Below, in pieces: positions 1-8,262 of a stretch of DNA of 64,000 nucleotides. Position 1 is the first letter of the stretch; each line of letters begins with the position of its first letter. The notes under the pieces were generated by a model that worked only from the letters and a program-made list of their open reading frames with translations, ran no database searches and had not been told where the DNA came from. Source of the DNA: an uncultured Myxococcales bacterium (GTDB taxonomy: Bacteria; Myxococcota_A; UBA9042); assembly GCA_903919145.1 (NCBI GenBank), contig CAIXGW010000010.1, positions 1 through 64,000 of the forward strand, written 5' to 3'. Position numbers and translations under genes: made by a program.

Positions 1-460
1 CTGGCTGCCAAAGGTGGGGTGGGGACCTGCCAGCGAAAGAGCTTGTCGGTGTCATGGCGAGAATCCAGCGAAAGTACAATAACCTGGCGGGCACGGAGAC
101 CCGCCCCTACTCGCCTTTTGGAGGGTGCTGACGGATGGCGGTTGGCAGTGGCGCACCCTTGGCTCCGGGTGCGTCGATGAAGGCAGCAAGTCCATCGTTG
201 CGACAGGCAGAAGGCGGAAGTGGGCAAAACCGGCTGGAAGCTGGCTACATGCGAGGCAAGCCCTCATCGCCTTGTCGACAAACTCCGGCAACGCCGCGCC
301 CGTGCTCTCTCTCGCCTGCGCCTTGACCTGCGGCCAGCCGGTCCTCACCGCTGGCGGCGCCTTGACCTGCGGCCCTTGGCGCCGAGGATGTTGATATCGG
401 TCGTGTTTCAGTCTGCCCTTTCCACATCCTCGCGCCAGGCCAAGCGGCAAAACGGCCCGC
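1..460. other. no confident gene; short direct repeat
   Basis: I see no convincing coding region here. Open frames exist in several phases on both strands, as expected at this GC content, but none has a good ribosome site, signal peptide or recognisable motif. An 18-bp direct repeat, GCGCCTTGACCTGCGGCC, occurs at 318-335 and 357-374. A gene running in from the left edge cannot be excluded. Confidence 0.4.
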
Positions 461-1177
461 CTACTTCCGCCACCGCAACACCACAGAACCAGTCACTAGC
501 GCCACCGTCTGGTAGTGGGTCGCCGTTGCCTCCAGCGTCCCGCCGCCCATGCCGGCAAAAGACAGCCCCGGGATCTTGGGGGGATCACCCATAAATTGAC
601 TGACATGGCCGCGCAGCTCCAGGCCCACCGCCAGGGCCGCCGAGATCGGCAGATCCATGCCCGCCGCCACGGCCAGCGCCGGAGCGGCCTGCCAGGCATT
701 GCCGGGGTCCTTGCCGTCTGGCAGCCACTGGTCGCGGGCCAGCAGCGCCCCCAACCCGGCCGAGGCCCACGGCAGCATCGCCGCCGCCAGGGGAAACTGC
801 CAGCGCGCCTCGGCGTTCGCCGCGATCAGGTGGCGGTGAAAGGTGCCGGGACCGCCGTCGACGTTGGCGGAATTGCGCTCGGTCCCGGCGGCCGTCCACT
901 GCCCTGCCACGCCCACCATCAGCCGGTCGGCCACCCGCAGGTGCCCCTGCAGCCCAGCCCCCGCCAGTGACAGCACCGATGTGCCCGCCGCGGTGTCGCC
1001 CGAAGTCATCCGCATAAAATCGCCAAACGCCAAGCCCACATTGCCCAGCGCCCCCACCTGCACCTGCGGCGTCTCGGCGTAGGCGGCTGGCCCCCACAGG
1101 AGTCCCGCCATCGCCAGCCCTAGCACCGCCCGCCTTGCCACCGCCCGTCCTGTCAGCGCCTTGATTGCAGCCTGCAT
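461..1177 (-). CDS. exported barrel-like protein, unknown function
   Basis: A protein of 238 residues that I do not recognise. The first ~35 residues form a signal peptide: basic start, hydrophobic stretch ALGLAMAGLLWG, then an AYA-ET cleavage site. The mature part is rich in Gly, Ala and alternating hydrophobic residues, with strand-like segments ending in TGSVVLRWRK, which suggests a small outer-membrane beta barrel (inference). The ATG at 1177 is preceded by GGGAGGACAG, a strong ribosome site. It lies downstream of, and on the same strand as, the histidine genes but ~190 bp away, so it is probably a separate unit. Confidence 0.6.
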   Translation of the reverse strand: MQAAIKALTGRAVARRAVLGLAMAGLLWGPAAYAETPQVQVGALGNVGLAFGDFMRMTSGDTAAGTSVLSLAGAGLQGHLRVADRLMVGVAGQWTAAGTERNSANVDGGPGTFHRHLIAANAEARWQFPLAAAMLPWASAGLGALLARDQWLPDGKDPGNAWQAAPALAVAAGMDLPISAALAVGLELRGHVSQFMGDPPKIPGLSFAGMGGGTLEATATHYQTVALVTGSVVLRWRK

Positions 1178-1366
1178 CTGTCCTCCCGCACGCCGGCGTC
1201 GCGCCAGCAGCCGTGCCCTGCGCTACTGCAGTGCAATGACCATGCCAGCCGTCCCACCCCATCCCGTTGGCCAATTGCGCCAGGTTGTCGCACGGCAGCT
1301 TGCGTGGGACGCACCAGGACTGTGGGCTTTTTCCACATGTAGATGTCCCGGCCAATCGCTGGCGAA

Positions 1367-2605
1367 TTACCCCCGCCGCCGCCCATGCCGCCCGCGCAAT
1401 TCCCGCTGCACCTGGTCCAGCGTCAGCCCCTTGGACGCCAGCAGCGCCATGGTGAAGTACATCACGTCCGCCGCCTCCCACACGGTATCGCGGTCCGTCG
1501 GCGCTTCAGTCAACTCCTTAGCCTCCTCCAGGATCTTGCTGCGCAGAAACGCCGGGTCGGCAAACAGCTTGGCCGTATACGACCCCGGCTCTGGCTGGTC
1601 GCGGCGCTCGGCCAGGATCCGCTCCAGGTGGTGCAGGTCAAAATGCTCAGGGCCAAAGCAGCTTTGCTGACCGGTGTGGCAGGCAGGTCCCGTCTGGTCC
1701 ACATGGTACAGCAAGGCGTCGCGGTCGCAGTCGTAGCGCACCGTCCGCACCCGCTGGGTGTGGCCAGACGTTTCGCCTTTCTGCCAGCGCGCTTGCCGCG
1801 ACCGGCTGAAGTAGGTGGCCTTGCCCGTCCTCAGCGTCTCTAGCAGCCCCGCCTCATCTACCCAAGCCTGCATCAGCACTTGCGAATCGTCTTGCACCAC
1901 CACCGGCAGCAGCCCTTGGACCTTGGTCCAGTCCAGCAGCGCGGCATAAGCCTCGGCCAGGTCCAGGCGCCCGGTGTAGACCGCCATGCCCAGCTGGCTG
2001 CTGGCCCCCAGGCGGTCGATGGCCTGCACATCGGCCACCGTGGTGATGCCACCCGCCGCCGTCACGTGATTTTCCGTAGCCTTGACCACGGCCTCGATGG
2101 CCTGCAGGTCCGTGCCCTGCTGCATGCCCTCGCGGTCCACCACCGTAAACAAGAACTCCGAGCAGTGCTTCTCCATCCGCCGGCAGCGCTCTACCGCCGT
2201 CTCTGCCGCCCCTTCGGTCCAGCCATGGGTCGTGACTTTGCCGCCTTTCTGGTCCACGGCGATGATCACCGCTTCGCGCGGATAGCGATGCAAGAACTCA
2301 GGCGTCGCCGCCGTACCGATGATGAGCTTGCGCGCCCCGGCCCGCAGCAGCCGGTCGGCCCGGGCGTGATCGCGAATGCCGCCGCCAACCCGGGCTTCGA
2401 CCTTGGCCAGAATCCGCTCTATGGTCGCCAGGTTGTCACCCCGACCCAGGGCGGCGTCCAGGTCGATGACCGCCACTTCGCCATAGCGGGCAAACTGCTC
2501 GGCCAGCGCCACCGGATCGTCCACGGTCAGGGCGCAGTCATTGGGGTTGCCGCGGCGCAGCTGCACGGCCTTGCCGCCCATCAAGTCGACGGAGGGAACT
2601 AGCAT
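1367..2605 (-). CDS. hisAIE: trifunctional HisA-HisI-HisE fusion
   Basis: A 412-residue protein predicted to carry three consecutive histidine-biosynthesis steps. Residues 1-~228 are HisA (ProFAR isomerase), a (beta/alpha)8 barrel with likely catalytic Asp8 in SVDLMGGK and Asp118 in AVDQKGGKV. Residues ~233-317 are HisI (PR-AMP cyclohydrolase): MQAWVDEAGL, FSRSRQARWQKGETSG and zinc ligands Cys293, Cys309 and Cys316 in YDCDRD and GPACHTGQQSC. Residues ~326-400 are HisE (PR-ATP pyrophosphatase), with the EEAKEL and EAADVMY motifs. There is no stop or frameshift at either junction. ATG 2605 follows GGAGG. It is the last his gene of the operon hisH-hisF-hisAIE. HisI-HisE fusions are common; adding HisA at the N-terminus is unusual to my knowledge. 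Confidence 0.93.
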   Translation of the reverse strand: MLVPSVDLMGGKAVQLRRGNPNDCALTVDDPVALAEQFARYGEVAVIDLDAALGRGDNLATIERILAKVEARVGGGIRDHARADRLLRAGARKLIIGTAATPEFLHRYPREAVIIAVDQKGGKVTTHGWTEGAAETAVERCRRMEKHCSEFLFTVVDREGMQQGTDLQAIEAVVKATENHVTAAGGITTVADVQAIDRLGASSQLGMAVYTGRLDLAEAYAALLDWTKVQGLLPVVVQDDSQVLMQAWVDEAGLLETLRTGKATYFSRSRQARWQKGETSGHTQRVRTVRYDCDRDALLYHVDQTGPACHTGQQSCFGPEHFDLHHLERILAERRDQPEPGSYTAKLFADPAFLRSKILEEAKELTEAPTDRDTVWEAADVMYFTMALLASKGLTLDQVQRELRGRHGRRRG

Positions 2606-2638
2606 CGAACCTCCAAAAAGCTCAGGAATCGGCTGGCG

Positions 2639-3394
2639 CTACAGCCGCACAGCCAGCCCGCGGTCGCGCATGGCCTGCTTGACGTCTCTGACGGTGAAGG
2701 TGCCGTCGTGCAGCACGCTGGCCGCCAGCACCGCCGTCGCGCCGCCCAGGGTCACCGCTTCGGCAAAATGCTGCAACTGGCCGGCTCCGCCGCTGGCAAT
2801 CACCGGGATCTGCACCCGCTGGGCGATCGCCAGGTTCAGGTCGTGGCCAAAGCCAGCTCGGGTGCCGTCGGCGTCCATGTCATTGACCAGCAGCTCGCCC
2901 GCGCCCAGCTGGGCTACCTGGCTGGCAAACTCCAGCGCGTCGCGGTCGGTGGTCTGGCGGCCGCCGTGGCTGGTCAGGCGATAACCCTCTGGCGTTCTGC
3001 GTACATCCAGCGACACCACCACGCACTGCGAGCCAAACTGATTGGCGGCGCGGGCCACCAGCTGCGGGTCGGCCACCGCGGCGCTGCCTATAGAGACTTT
3101 GTCTGCCCCAGCCATCAAGACAGCGCGCACGTCTTCAATGCTGCGAATGCCGCCGCCGACGGTAAACGGAATGAACAGCCGCGACGCGACCTTGGCCAGC
3201 AGCTCCAGCAGAATCGACCGCTGCTGGTCGCTGGCGCGGATGTCCAAAAAGCACAGCTCATCGGCGCCGGCGCGGTCGTAGCGCTCGGCCAGCTCCAGGG
3301 GATCGCCGGCGTCGCGCAGCCCCTCAAACTGGACGCCTTTGACCACCCGACCGCCCTGGATGTCCAGGCAGGGAATCACACGCACGGTCAGCAA
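2639..3394 (-). CDS. hisF: imidazole glycerol phosphate synthase cyclase subunit HisF
   Basis: HisF closes the imidazole ring using ammonia delivered by HisH, giving IGP and AICAR. The 251-residue length is normal for the family. The N-terminus LTVRVIPCLDIQGGRVVKG contains the first catalytic Asp, and later motifs FTVGGGIRS, GADKVSIGS, VNDMDADGTRAG and IASGGAG are all typical of the barrel. The best start is TTG at 3394: it follows GAGGCGAAT and gives the family N-terminus. It begins 8 bp after hisH and is followed 33 bp later by the HisA-I-E gene, so the three are surely co-transcribed. Confidence 0.95.
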   Translation of the reverse strand: MLTVRVIPCLDIQGGRVVKGVQFEGLRDAGDPLELAERYDRAGADELCFLDIRASDQQRSILLELLAKVASRLFIPFTVGGGIRSIEDVRAVLMAGADKVSIGSAAVADPQLVARAANQFGSQCVVVSLDVRRTPEGYRLTSHGGRQTTDRDALEFASQVAQLGAGELLVNDMDADGTRAGFGHDLNLAIAQRVQIPVIASGGAGQLQHFAEAVTLGGATAVLAASVLHDGTFTVRDVKQAMRDRGLAVRL

Positions 3395-3401
3395 ATTCGC
3401 C

Positions 3402-4010
3402 TCACTTCTGGCTGAGCCAAGCCTGCAGCAGGTCCAGGCCGGCTTGGCCCGATTTCTCTGGGTGAAACTGCACCGCCAGCAGCTGATCGCGCGCCACCGC
3501 CGCGGTAAAGGGCCCGCCGTAGTCCGCGGTCGCCAGCACGTCGCTGGGCTGGGCAGCTACGGCGTGGTAGCTGTGCACAAAGTAGTAGTGCTCGCCTTGG
3601 GGCCGCGCATCCAGGGCCGTGCCCACGCGCAGCGCCTGCACGCTGTTCCAGCCGACCTGGGGGACCCGCAGCTCGGCAGCAAAGCGCACGCAGCGCCCAG
3701 GCAGCAGGCCAAGACCCGCGGCGGCGGGCGCCTCGTCGCTGCCCTCAAACAGCAGCTGCAGCCCCAGGCAGATGCCCAGAAACGGCACGCCGCGCTGCAG
3801 GGTCTGGCGCAGGGCATCGTCCAGGCCGCTGTGGCGCAACCGCTCGACCGCCTGGCCAAAGTGGCCCTGGCCCGGAAACACCACCCGGCTGGCGCGCAGC
3901 ACCTCGGCGGGCTCTGCGGTAATGCGCGCGTCGGCTCCCAGGTGGGTCAAGGCGCGGTGGACGCTGGCGATATTGCCGGCGCCATAGTCTACAATCGCAA
4001 TCACGCGCAC
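3402..4010 (-). CDS. hisH: imidazole glycerol phosphate synthase glutaminase subunit HisH
   Basis: Class I glutamine amidotransferase that supplies ammonia to HisF in the cytoplasm. Visible motifs are IVDYGAGNIASV at the N-terminus, the oxyanion strand VVFPGQGHF, the nucleophile in GICLGLQLLFEGS and the C-terminal His/Glu pair in AVQFHPEKSG. I prefer the GTG at 4010, which gives VRVIAIVDYG and begins just after the upstream stop at 4012-4014. A longer TTG start at 4046 would overlap the upstream gene by ~35 bp and add residues not seen in the family. Overlap or abutment with the upstream lipoprotein gene suggests read-through transcription from it. Confidence 0.93.
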   Translation of the reverse strand: MRVIAIVDYGAGNIASVHRALTHLGADARITAEPAEVLRASRVVFPGQGHFGQAVERLRHSGLDDALRQTLQRGVPFLGICLGLQLLFEGSDEAPAAAGLGLLPGRCVRFAAELRVPQVGWNSVQALRVGTALDARPQGEHYYFVHSYHAVAAQPSDVLATADYGGPFTAAVARDQLLAVQFHPEKSGQAGLDLLQAWLSQK

Positions 4011-4011
4011 C

Positions 4012-5667
4012 TCATGCCAGGCCAGCTTGGGCCCGCGCTGGGGCAATCACCGCCCGGGCGGCGTGGCGGCGCAAGCTGGCCAGGGCCGGACCGCTGACCA
4101 CGCCATGGCCCACGGCGATTTCGCTGCCACCGTCTGAGTTTTCAAGGCCCTGCACCGCCTGATCCAAGGCCGCGCGCACCGCCTGCTGGACGTCGGCGCC
4201 GCCCGCAGCAATGGCCCAATGCACAATGTCCCAGGCCAGCTGGGCGTGGGCGGTCTCATCCTCGGCAATCTGATAGAGCAGCCCCTGCAGCACCGGATCG
4301 CGGGTGGCCGCTGCCGCCACGTTGGCCTCCAGCGCAGCCGCCGTCTCCCACACGCAGCCTTCGCGCGCCGCCGCCGCCGCGATCTGCGCCAGAGACTGCG
4401 ATCGCAGCGCGCCCTCGATCGGCAGCTGCGCCGGCCCCAGCTGCTGCCCAGAGTAGCGCTGGTGCAGGGCAAAGCAGGTCTCGGCGTGGCGCACTTCATC
4501 CAGACCGGCCTGGCACGACCGCGCCAGCAGGTCCGCCGGGGCGCCCACGGCCATCAACTCCAGCGTCAGCCTGGCAAAACTTGCCACGGAGGCGTGCTCC
4601 ATCCGCGCCGCCGCCAGCCACCACTCGGCCAGCTGAGCGCGCAGCTCTGCGGTCAGACCGGCCAACGGAATCGCCGGCACCAGCTCGGCGTAGCGGCCCT
4701 GCCAGTCGCACCGCTCTTCCGCTGGCGCTGCGCGCCACTGCCCTTCGACCTCAAAAGGCCGGCCGATCGCGCAGTTGGGTGGCGCACACTCTCTGCCCAG
4801 CCCGGGCTCGGTGATGGTGCACTGCTGCTGCGGCGGGCAGTCCTTGGCCATCGCGCAGGTGTCCTTTTCGGTCTGGCAGGCGTACGCCGGAAAGTCGCAG
4901 CCGGGATTGTTGACGTAGGCGCCGCACACGCCAACCGGGCAGGCGTCATCGCTTTTGCAGTCCGAGGCAATGCACTTGCTGTAGCCTTCGCCGCACACGC
5001 AGATCTGCCCCGCGCCGCAGTCGGCGTCGGTGCTGCAGGTCGGCTGGCAGAAGCAGCCGGGCATCATGCCGCCAGAACCGTTGAGGCAGACGGGGTTGTT
5101 GCCCTTGCCGGCGCAGTCGGCGTCGGTCTGGCACTGACCGCCGGCCACAGCACAGGTCTTGGTGGGGTCGGCGATGTAGACGGGGCAGGCAATGATGTTG
5201 CGCCGGTGGATCATGCCGTTGGCGCAGGTCTCGTAACCGGTTTCCTTGCCGTTGATCAAGATCGGCTGCGAATCTACACAGGGAAAGGGGCCCATTGGCT
5301 TGCTGGAATCTGGCTTGGCATCGACGCTGGCGTCGGCGGCATCGGCCGAGGTGTCGGCCTTGGCGTCGGCGCTGTCGGCCACCGTGTCCGCTGCGCCATC
5401 TTGGGTGGCATCCGCCACAGCATCGCCAGGCGCATCCGCTCCAACGTCGCCGGTGTCCGCGGCGGCATCGACCGGGGTGTCCGCAGCGCTGTCGCCCAGC
5501 CCGTCGGCCCCGCCATCCGCTGCGGCATCGCCCCCAGCATCCGCTGCGCCATCCACTGACGCATCGGCGACCGAGCCCGCCGCAGCAGTGGTCTGCGCAC
5601 CACAGGCCGTCGTCACCCACGCCAACGCCGCCAAACGCAACAGATCGTGCAACCGGTACCGCTTCAT
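4012..5667 (-). CDS. surface lipoprotein with acidic stalk, Cys-rich region and ferritin-like diiron domain
   Basis: 551 residues in three parts. (1) A signal peptide ending VTTAC: Cys22 is the probable lipidation site, though this lipobox is not ideal. It is followed by ~85 residues of Asp/Ala-rich low-complexity stalk. (2) A Cys-rich section (~residues 115-310) with repeated short disulfide-type motifs such as CQTDADCAGKG, CSTDADCGAG and CAMAKDCPPQQQC. (3) A C-terminal four-helix ferritin-like domain (~340-490) with carboxylate/His ligands in RMEHASVASF, LDEVRHAE, EGCVWET and AEDETAHAQ. Diiron ferritin-like domains bind iron or act as oxidase/oxygenase; what this one does on the cell surface is unknown. 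ATG 5667 follows GGGGGGCAAG. It abuts hisH. Confidence 0.85.
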   Translation of the reverse strand: MKRYRLHDLLRLAALAWVTTACGAQTTAAAGSVADASVDGAADAGGDAAADGGADGLGDSAADTPVDAAADTGDVGADAPGDAVADATQDGAADTVADSADAKADTSADAADASVDAKPDSSKPMGPFPCVDSQPILINGKETGYETCANGMIHRRNIIACPVYIADPTKTCAVAGGQCQTDADCAGKGNNPVCLNGSGGMMPGCFCQPTCSTDADCGAGQICVCGEGYSKCIASDCKSDDACPVGVCGAYVNNPGCDFPAYACQTEKDTCAMAKDCPPQQQCTITEPGLGRECAPPNCAIGRPFEVEGQWRAAPAEERCDWQGRYAELVPAIPLAGLTAELRAQLAEWWLAAARMEHASVASFARLTLELMAVGAPADLLARSCQAGLDEVRHAETCFALHQRYSGQQLGPAQLPIEGALRSQSLAQIAAAAAREGCVWETAAALEANVAAAATRDPVLQGLLYQIAEDETAHAQLAWDIVHWAIAAGGADVQQAVRAALDQAVQGLENSDGGSEIAVGHGVVSGPALASLRRHAARAVIAPARAQAGLA

Positions 5668-5846
5668 CTTGCCCCCCAATTACCGCCGCGGCCCCAGCGC
5701 TCTCCGCCCTGGCCCAGCAGTCACCACGGCGCAACGCTACGCGGCCAGCCCTTGGCTGTCCAGGGCAATAGACGGGCCGGCGTTTTCGCGGCATTCTCCC
5801 CCACCGGGGCGCTTTGCCCCAGTGCCGCAGACTCGGAGGTCCGTTC

Positions 5847-6809
5847 ATGGCTACCGCCCCCGCATGGCTCGCCGACATTCAGCTGATCACCTTTGACGTG
5901 TTTGGCACCTTGCTGGACTCGCAGGCCGCGCTGGACAAGGTAGAGATCCGCACCCGCCAAGAGCTCAGCGACTTTGACGCGGCGGTGCGCGAGCAGACCG
6001 ACAAAGAAAGCTGGGTCCGCTACAGCGAAATCCTGCGCAACGCCATCGCCAAGATGAAGCCGCACCTGCGCCCGGCCATCGTCGGCGTGTTTACCGAGGA
6101 TCTGGGCCGCAGCCAGCCCTTTCCCGACTCGATGCGGGCGCTGCACAGCCTGCGCGAGGTGGTCAAGGTCGGGCTGGTGGGCAACTGCGATGCGCAGCAC
6201 CAGGTAGACGTGGTCACGGCGATGCGGGTGGTGCCCGATGTCGGCATTACCAGCCAAGAAATTCGCGCCTACAAGCCAACAGAGCGCGCCTGGGACGCTA
6301 TTGTGCGCATGGGCGTGATGAAAGCCGCAGTCACCCGCGACCACTGGCTGCACGTCTCGGCTTCGGTGCGCACTGACCTGGTGCCCGCCCGCGGCAAGGG
6401 CCTCAAGACCTGCCTGGTCAGAAGGCCTGGAGCCGATGATCGCGCCAATGTCGACCTGCAGATCGGGGACTTGGACGAGCTGGTGGCGCTGGTGGTCCAG
6501 GCCAAGCAGGGGCCGCTGCTGTTTGAAATCGACAACCGCCACCCCGACCCGGCCGAGAGGCCGCGCCTGGCCCAGTGGCTGATCGGCCAGATGCTGCCGG
6601 CGGTGCGCCAAGTGGCCGGGGTGCGCTCCGCCGCCCTTATCGAGCGCGAAGACGGCGCTTTGACCGAGCAGTACGTATTTGGCGGCAAGGTCGAACACGA
6701 CGCCTACCTCGAAGCCTTTGCGGCGGAACACCGCGCCACCCTGCGAGACGAGTTTGGCCGCGCCGTCGAGCGCACGACCCACCTGTCGCGGGTGCGCAGC
6801 CGCATCTGA
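5847..6809 (+). CDS. HAD-superfamily hydrolase with C-terminal alpha/beta-barrel-like domain
   Basis: A 320-residue protein. The N-terminal ~200 residues are a haloacid-dehalogenase-type hydrolase: motif I ITFDVFGTLLD (nucleophile Asp17), motif II VGLVGNCD, Lys in motif III AYKPT, and a motif IV region HVSASVRTD. In most relatives motif IV reads HVGDS, so one acidic residue is missing here. The last ~110 residues (LLFEIDNRHPDPAERPRL onward) look like a small dimeric alpha/beta-barrel domain of the DUF4286/ABM type. ATG 5847 follows GGAGG with 7-nt spacing, better than the upstream in-frame start at 5814. It is followed 35 bp later by the M20 peptidase. Substrate not predictable. Confidence 0.8.
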   Translation: MATAPAWLADIQLITFDVFGTLLDSQAALDKVEIRTRQELSDFDAAVREQTDKESWVRYSEILRNAIAKMKPHLRPAIVGVFTEDLGRSQPFPDSMRALHSLREVVKVGLVGNCDAQHQVDVVTAMRVVPDVGITSQEIRAYKPTERAWDAIVRMGVMKAAVTRDHWLHVSASVRTDLVPARGKGLKTCLVRRPGADDRANVDLQIGDLDELVALVVQAKQGPLLFEIDNRHPDPAERPRLAQWLIGQMLPAVRQVAGVRSAALIEREDGALTEQYVFGGKVEHDAYLEAFAAEHRATLRDEFGRAVERTTHLSRVRSRI

Positions 6810-6844
6810 TCGCAGACTACCCTTTGATTTTATAGAGGCTCGCC

Positions 6845-8236
6845 ATGTCGTCCCCTGCTGCTGCCGCCGCGCTGACCTATGCCTCTGAGCATTTTGACGA
6901 TGCCGTGGCCCTGCTGAGCGAATTCCTGGCCATCCCGGCAATTTCCTGCGATCCCGAGCACGCTGGAGACGTGCAGGCGCTGGCCGAGCACATCGCCGAC
7001 CACCTGCGCACCCTTGGGCCAAGCCAGTGCGAGCTGCTGACCCTGCCCGGTGCTCACCCCTGCGTCAGCGCTTCGTGGATGCAGGCCGGCCCCACCGCCC
7101 CGACGATCCTGGTCTACGGCCACTACGACCTGCAGCCGGTCAAGGGAGAGCTGTGGAAGACCCCGCCGCACCAGGCTACGGTGATCGGAGACCGGCTGTA
7201 CGCCCGCGGCTCTGCCGATGACATGGGTGGCTGGGTGTCGCACCTGGCGGCGGTGCAGGCGTGGCTGGCGACCGAAGGCCAGCTGCCGTGCAACTTGCGG
7301 CTGATCATTGAAGGCGAAGAGGAATTTGGCTCTGGCCACCTGGAGCCCTTCATGGACGCCCACCCGCAGGCCTTCCAGGCTGACGCGATGATCCTGACCG
7401 ACTGCGAGAACCCGGCCATCGACGTCCCCGGCCTGACGGTCAGCCTGCGCGGCGTGTGCGAAATGGTCCTGCGGGTGCGGGCCCTGGAGGCCGACGGCCA
7501 CTCTGGCCTGTGGGGCAACGCCGTGCCCGACGTGTCCACGGCGCTGATGCGGATGGTGGCGTCGCTGGTCGATGAGCACGGCCGGCCGCGGCATGGCCTG
7601 GTCGACTGGCCGGCGCCCCAGCGGGCGGCAGCCGCGGCGGTGCCCGTCGCCGATGAGGTCGTGCGGTCTGGCGCTCACCTGCTGCCCGGCGTCGACCCGC
7701 TGCCCAACGGCGATCGGTCGCGCGGCGAGTGGCTGTGGCTGCAGCCGGCGATCACGGTAGTGGCCACGACCCTGCCAACCCAGGACCGCAAGAAAAACGC
7801 CCTGCGCGCTGAAGCGACCGCGACCCTGTCGATCCGCACGGCGCCTGGCCAGACCGCCGAAGAAATGCATCAAATTTTGGCGAAAGCCCTGGAAAAGGCC
7901 AAGCCGCCGTCGGTGCTGGCCGAATTGGAGCTGCTACCCGGCGCCGGGCAGGGCTGGCTGTACCACCCCAAGGGCCCGGCGTTTGAAGCGGTGGACCGCG
8001 CCTACCTGGCCACCTGGGGCAAGCCGATGGTGCAGGTCGGTGTCGGCGGCTCCATTCCGTTTGTGGCGCTGTTCGGCCGGCGCTTTGCCGGGCTGCCGCT
8101 CATCCTCAACGGCGTGATGGACCCGCAGACCACGGCCCACGGCCCCAATGAGAGCATGCACCTGGGCCTGTTTCGCCGGGCCATTGCGGCAAATACCTTG
8201 CTTTACGCTGAGTTGACAAAGCCTGGGGTCCTCTGA
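6845..8236 (+). CDS. M20 family dipeptidase (CNDP-like)
   Basis: A zinc-dependent metallopeptidase of 463 residues, the usual length for the family. The metal-binding motifs are YGHYDLQPV (His/Asp), ARGSADDMGG (bridging Asp), EGEEEFGSGH (catalytic Glu pair) and a late His in TTAHGPNES. The sequence between ~190 and 300 fits the lid/dimerisation domain. Members hydrolyse dipeptides or short peptides in the cytoplasm. ATG 6845 follows AGAGG. The stop overlaps a possible CTG start of the following helical-repeat gene, so the two are probably one operon. Confidence 0.9.
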   Translation: MSSPAAAAALTYASEHFDDAVALLSEFLAIPAISCDPEHAGDVQALAEHIADHLRTLGPSQCELLTLPGAHPCVSASWMQAGPTAPTILVYGHYDLQPVKGELWKTPPHQATVIGDRLYARGSADDMGGWVSHLAAVQAWLATEGQLPCNLRLIIEGEEEFGSGHLEPFMDAHPQAFQADAMILTDCENPAIDVPGLTVSLRGVCEMVLRVRALEADGHSGLWGNAVPDVSTALMRMVASLVDEHGRPRHGLVDWPAPQRAAAAAVPVADEVVRSGAHLLPGVDPLPNGDRSRGEWLWLQPAITVVATTLPTQDRKKNALRAEATATLSIRTAPGQTAEEMHQILAKALEKAKPPSVLAELELLPGAGQGWLYHPKGPAFEAVDRAYLATWGKPMVQVGVGGSIPFVALFGRRFAGLPLILNGVMDPQTTAHGPNESMHLGLFRRAIAANTLLYAELTKPGVL

Positions 8237-8262
8237 AGCCGCCGCACCCCAGCGCCGACCCG

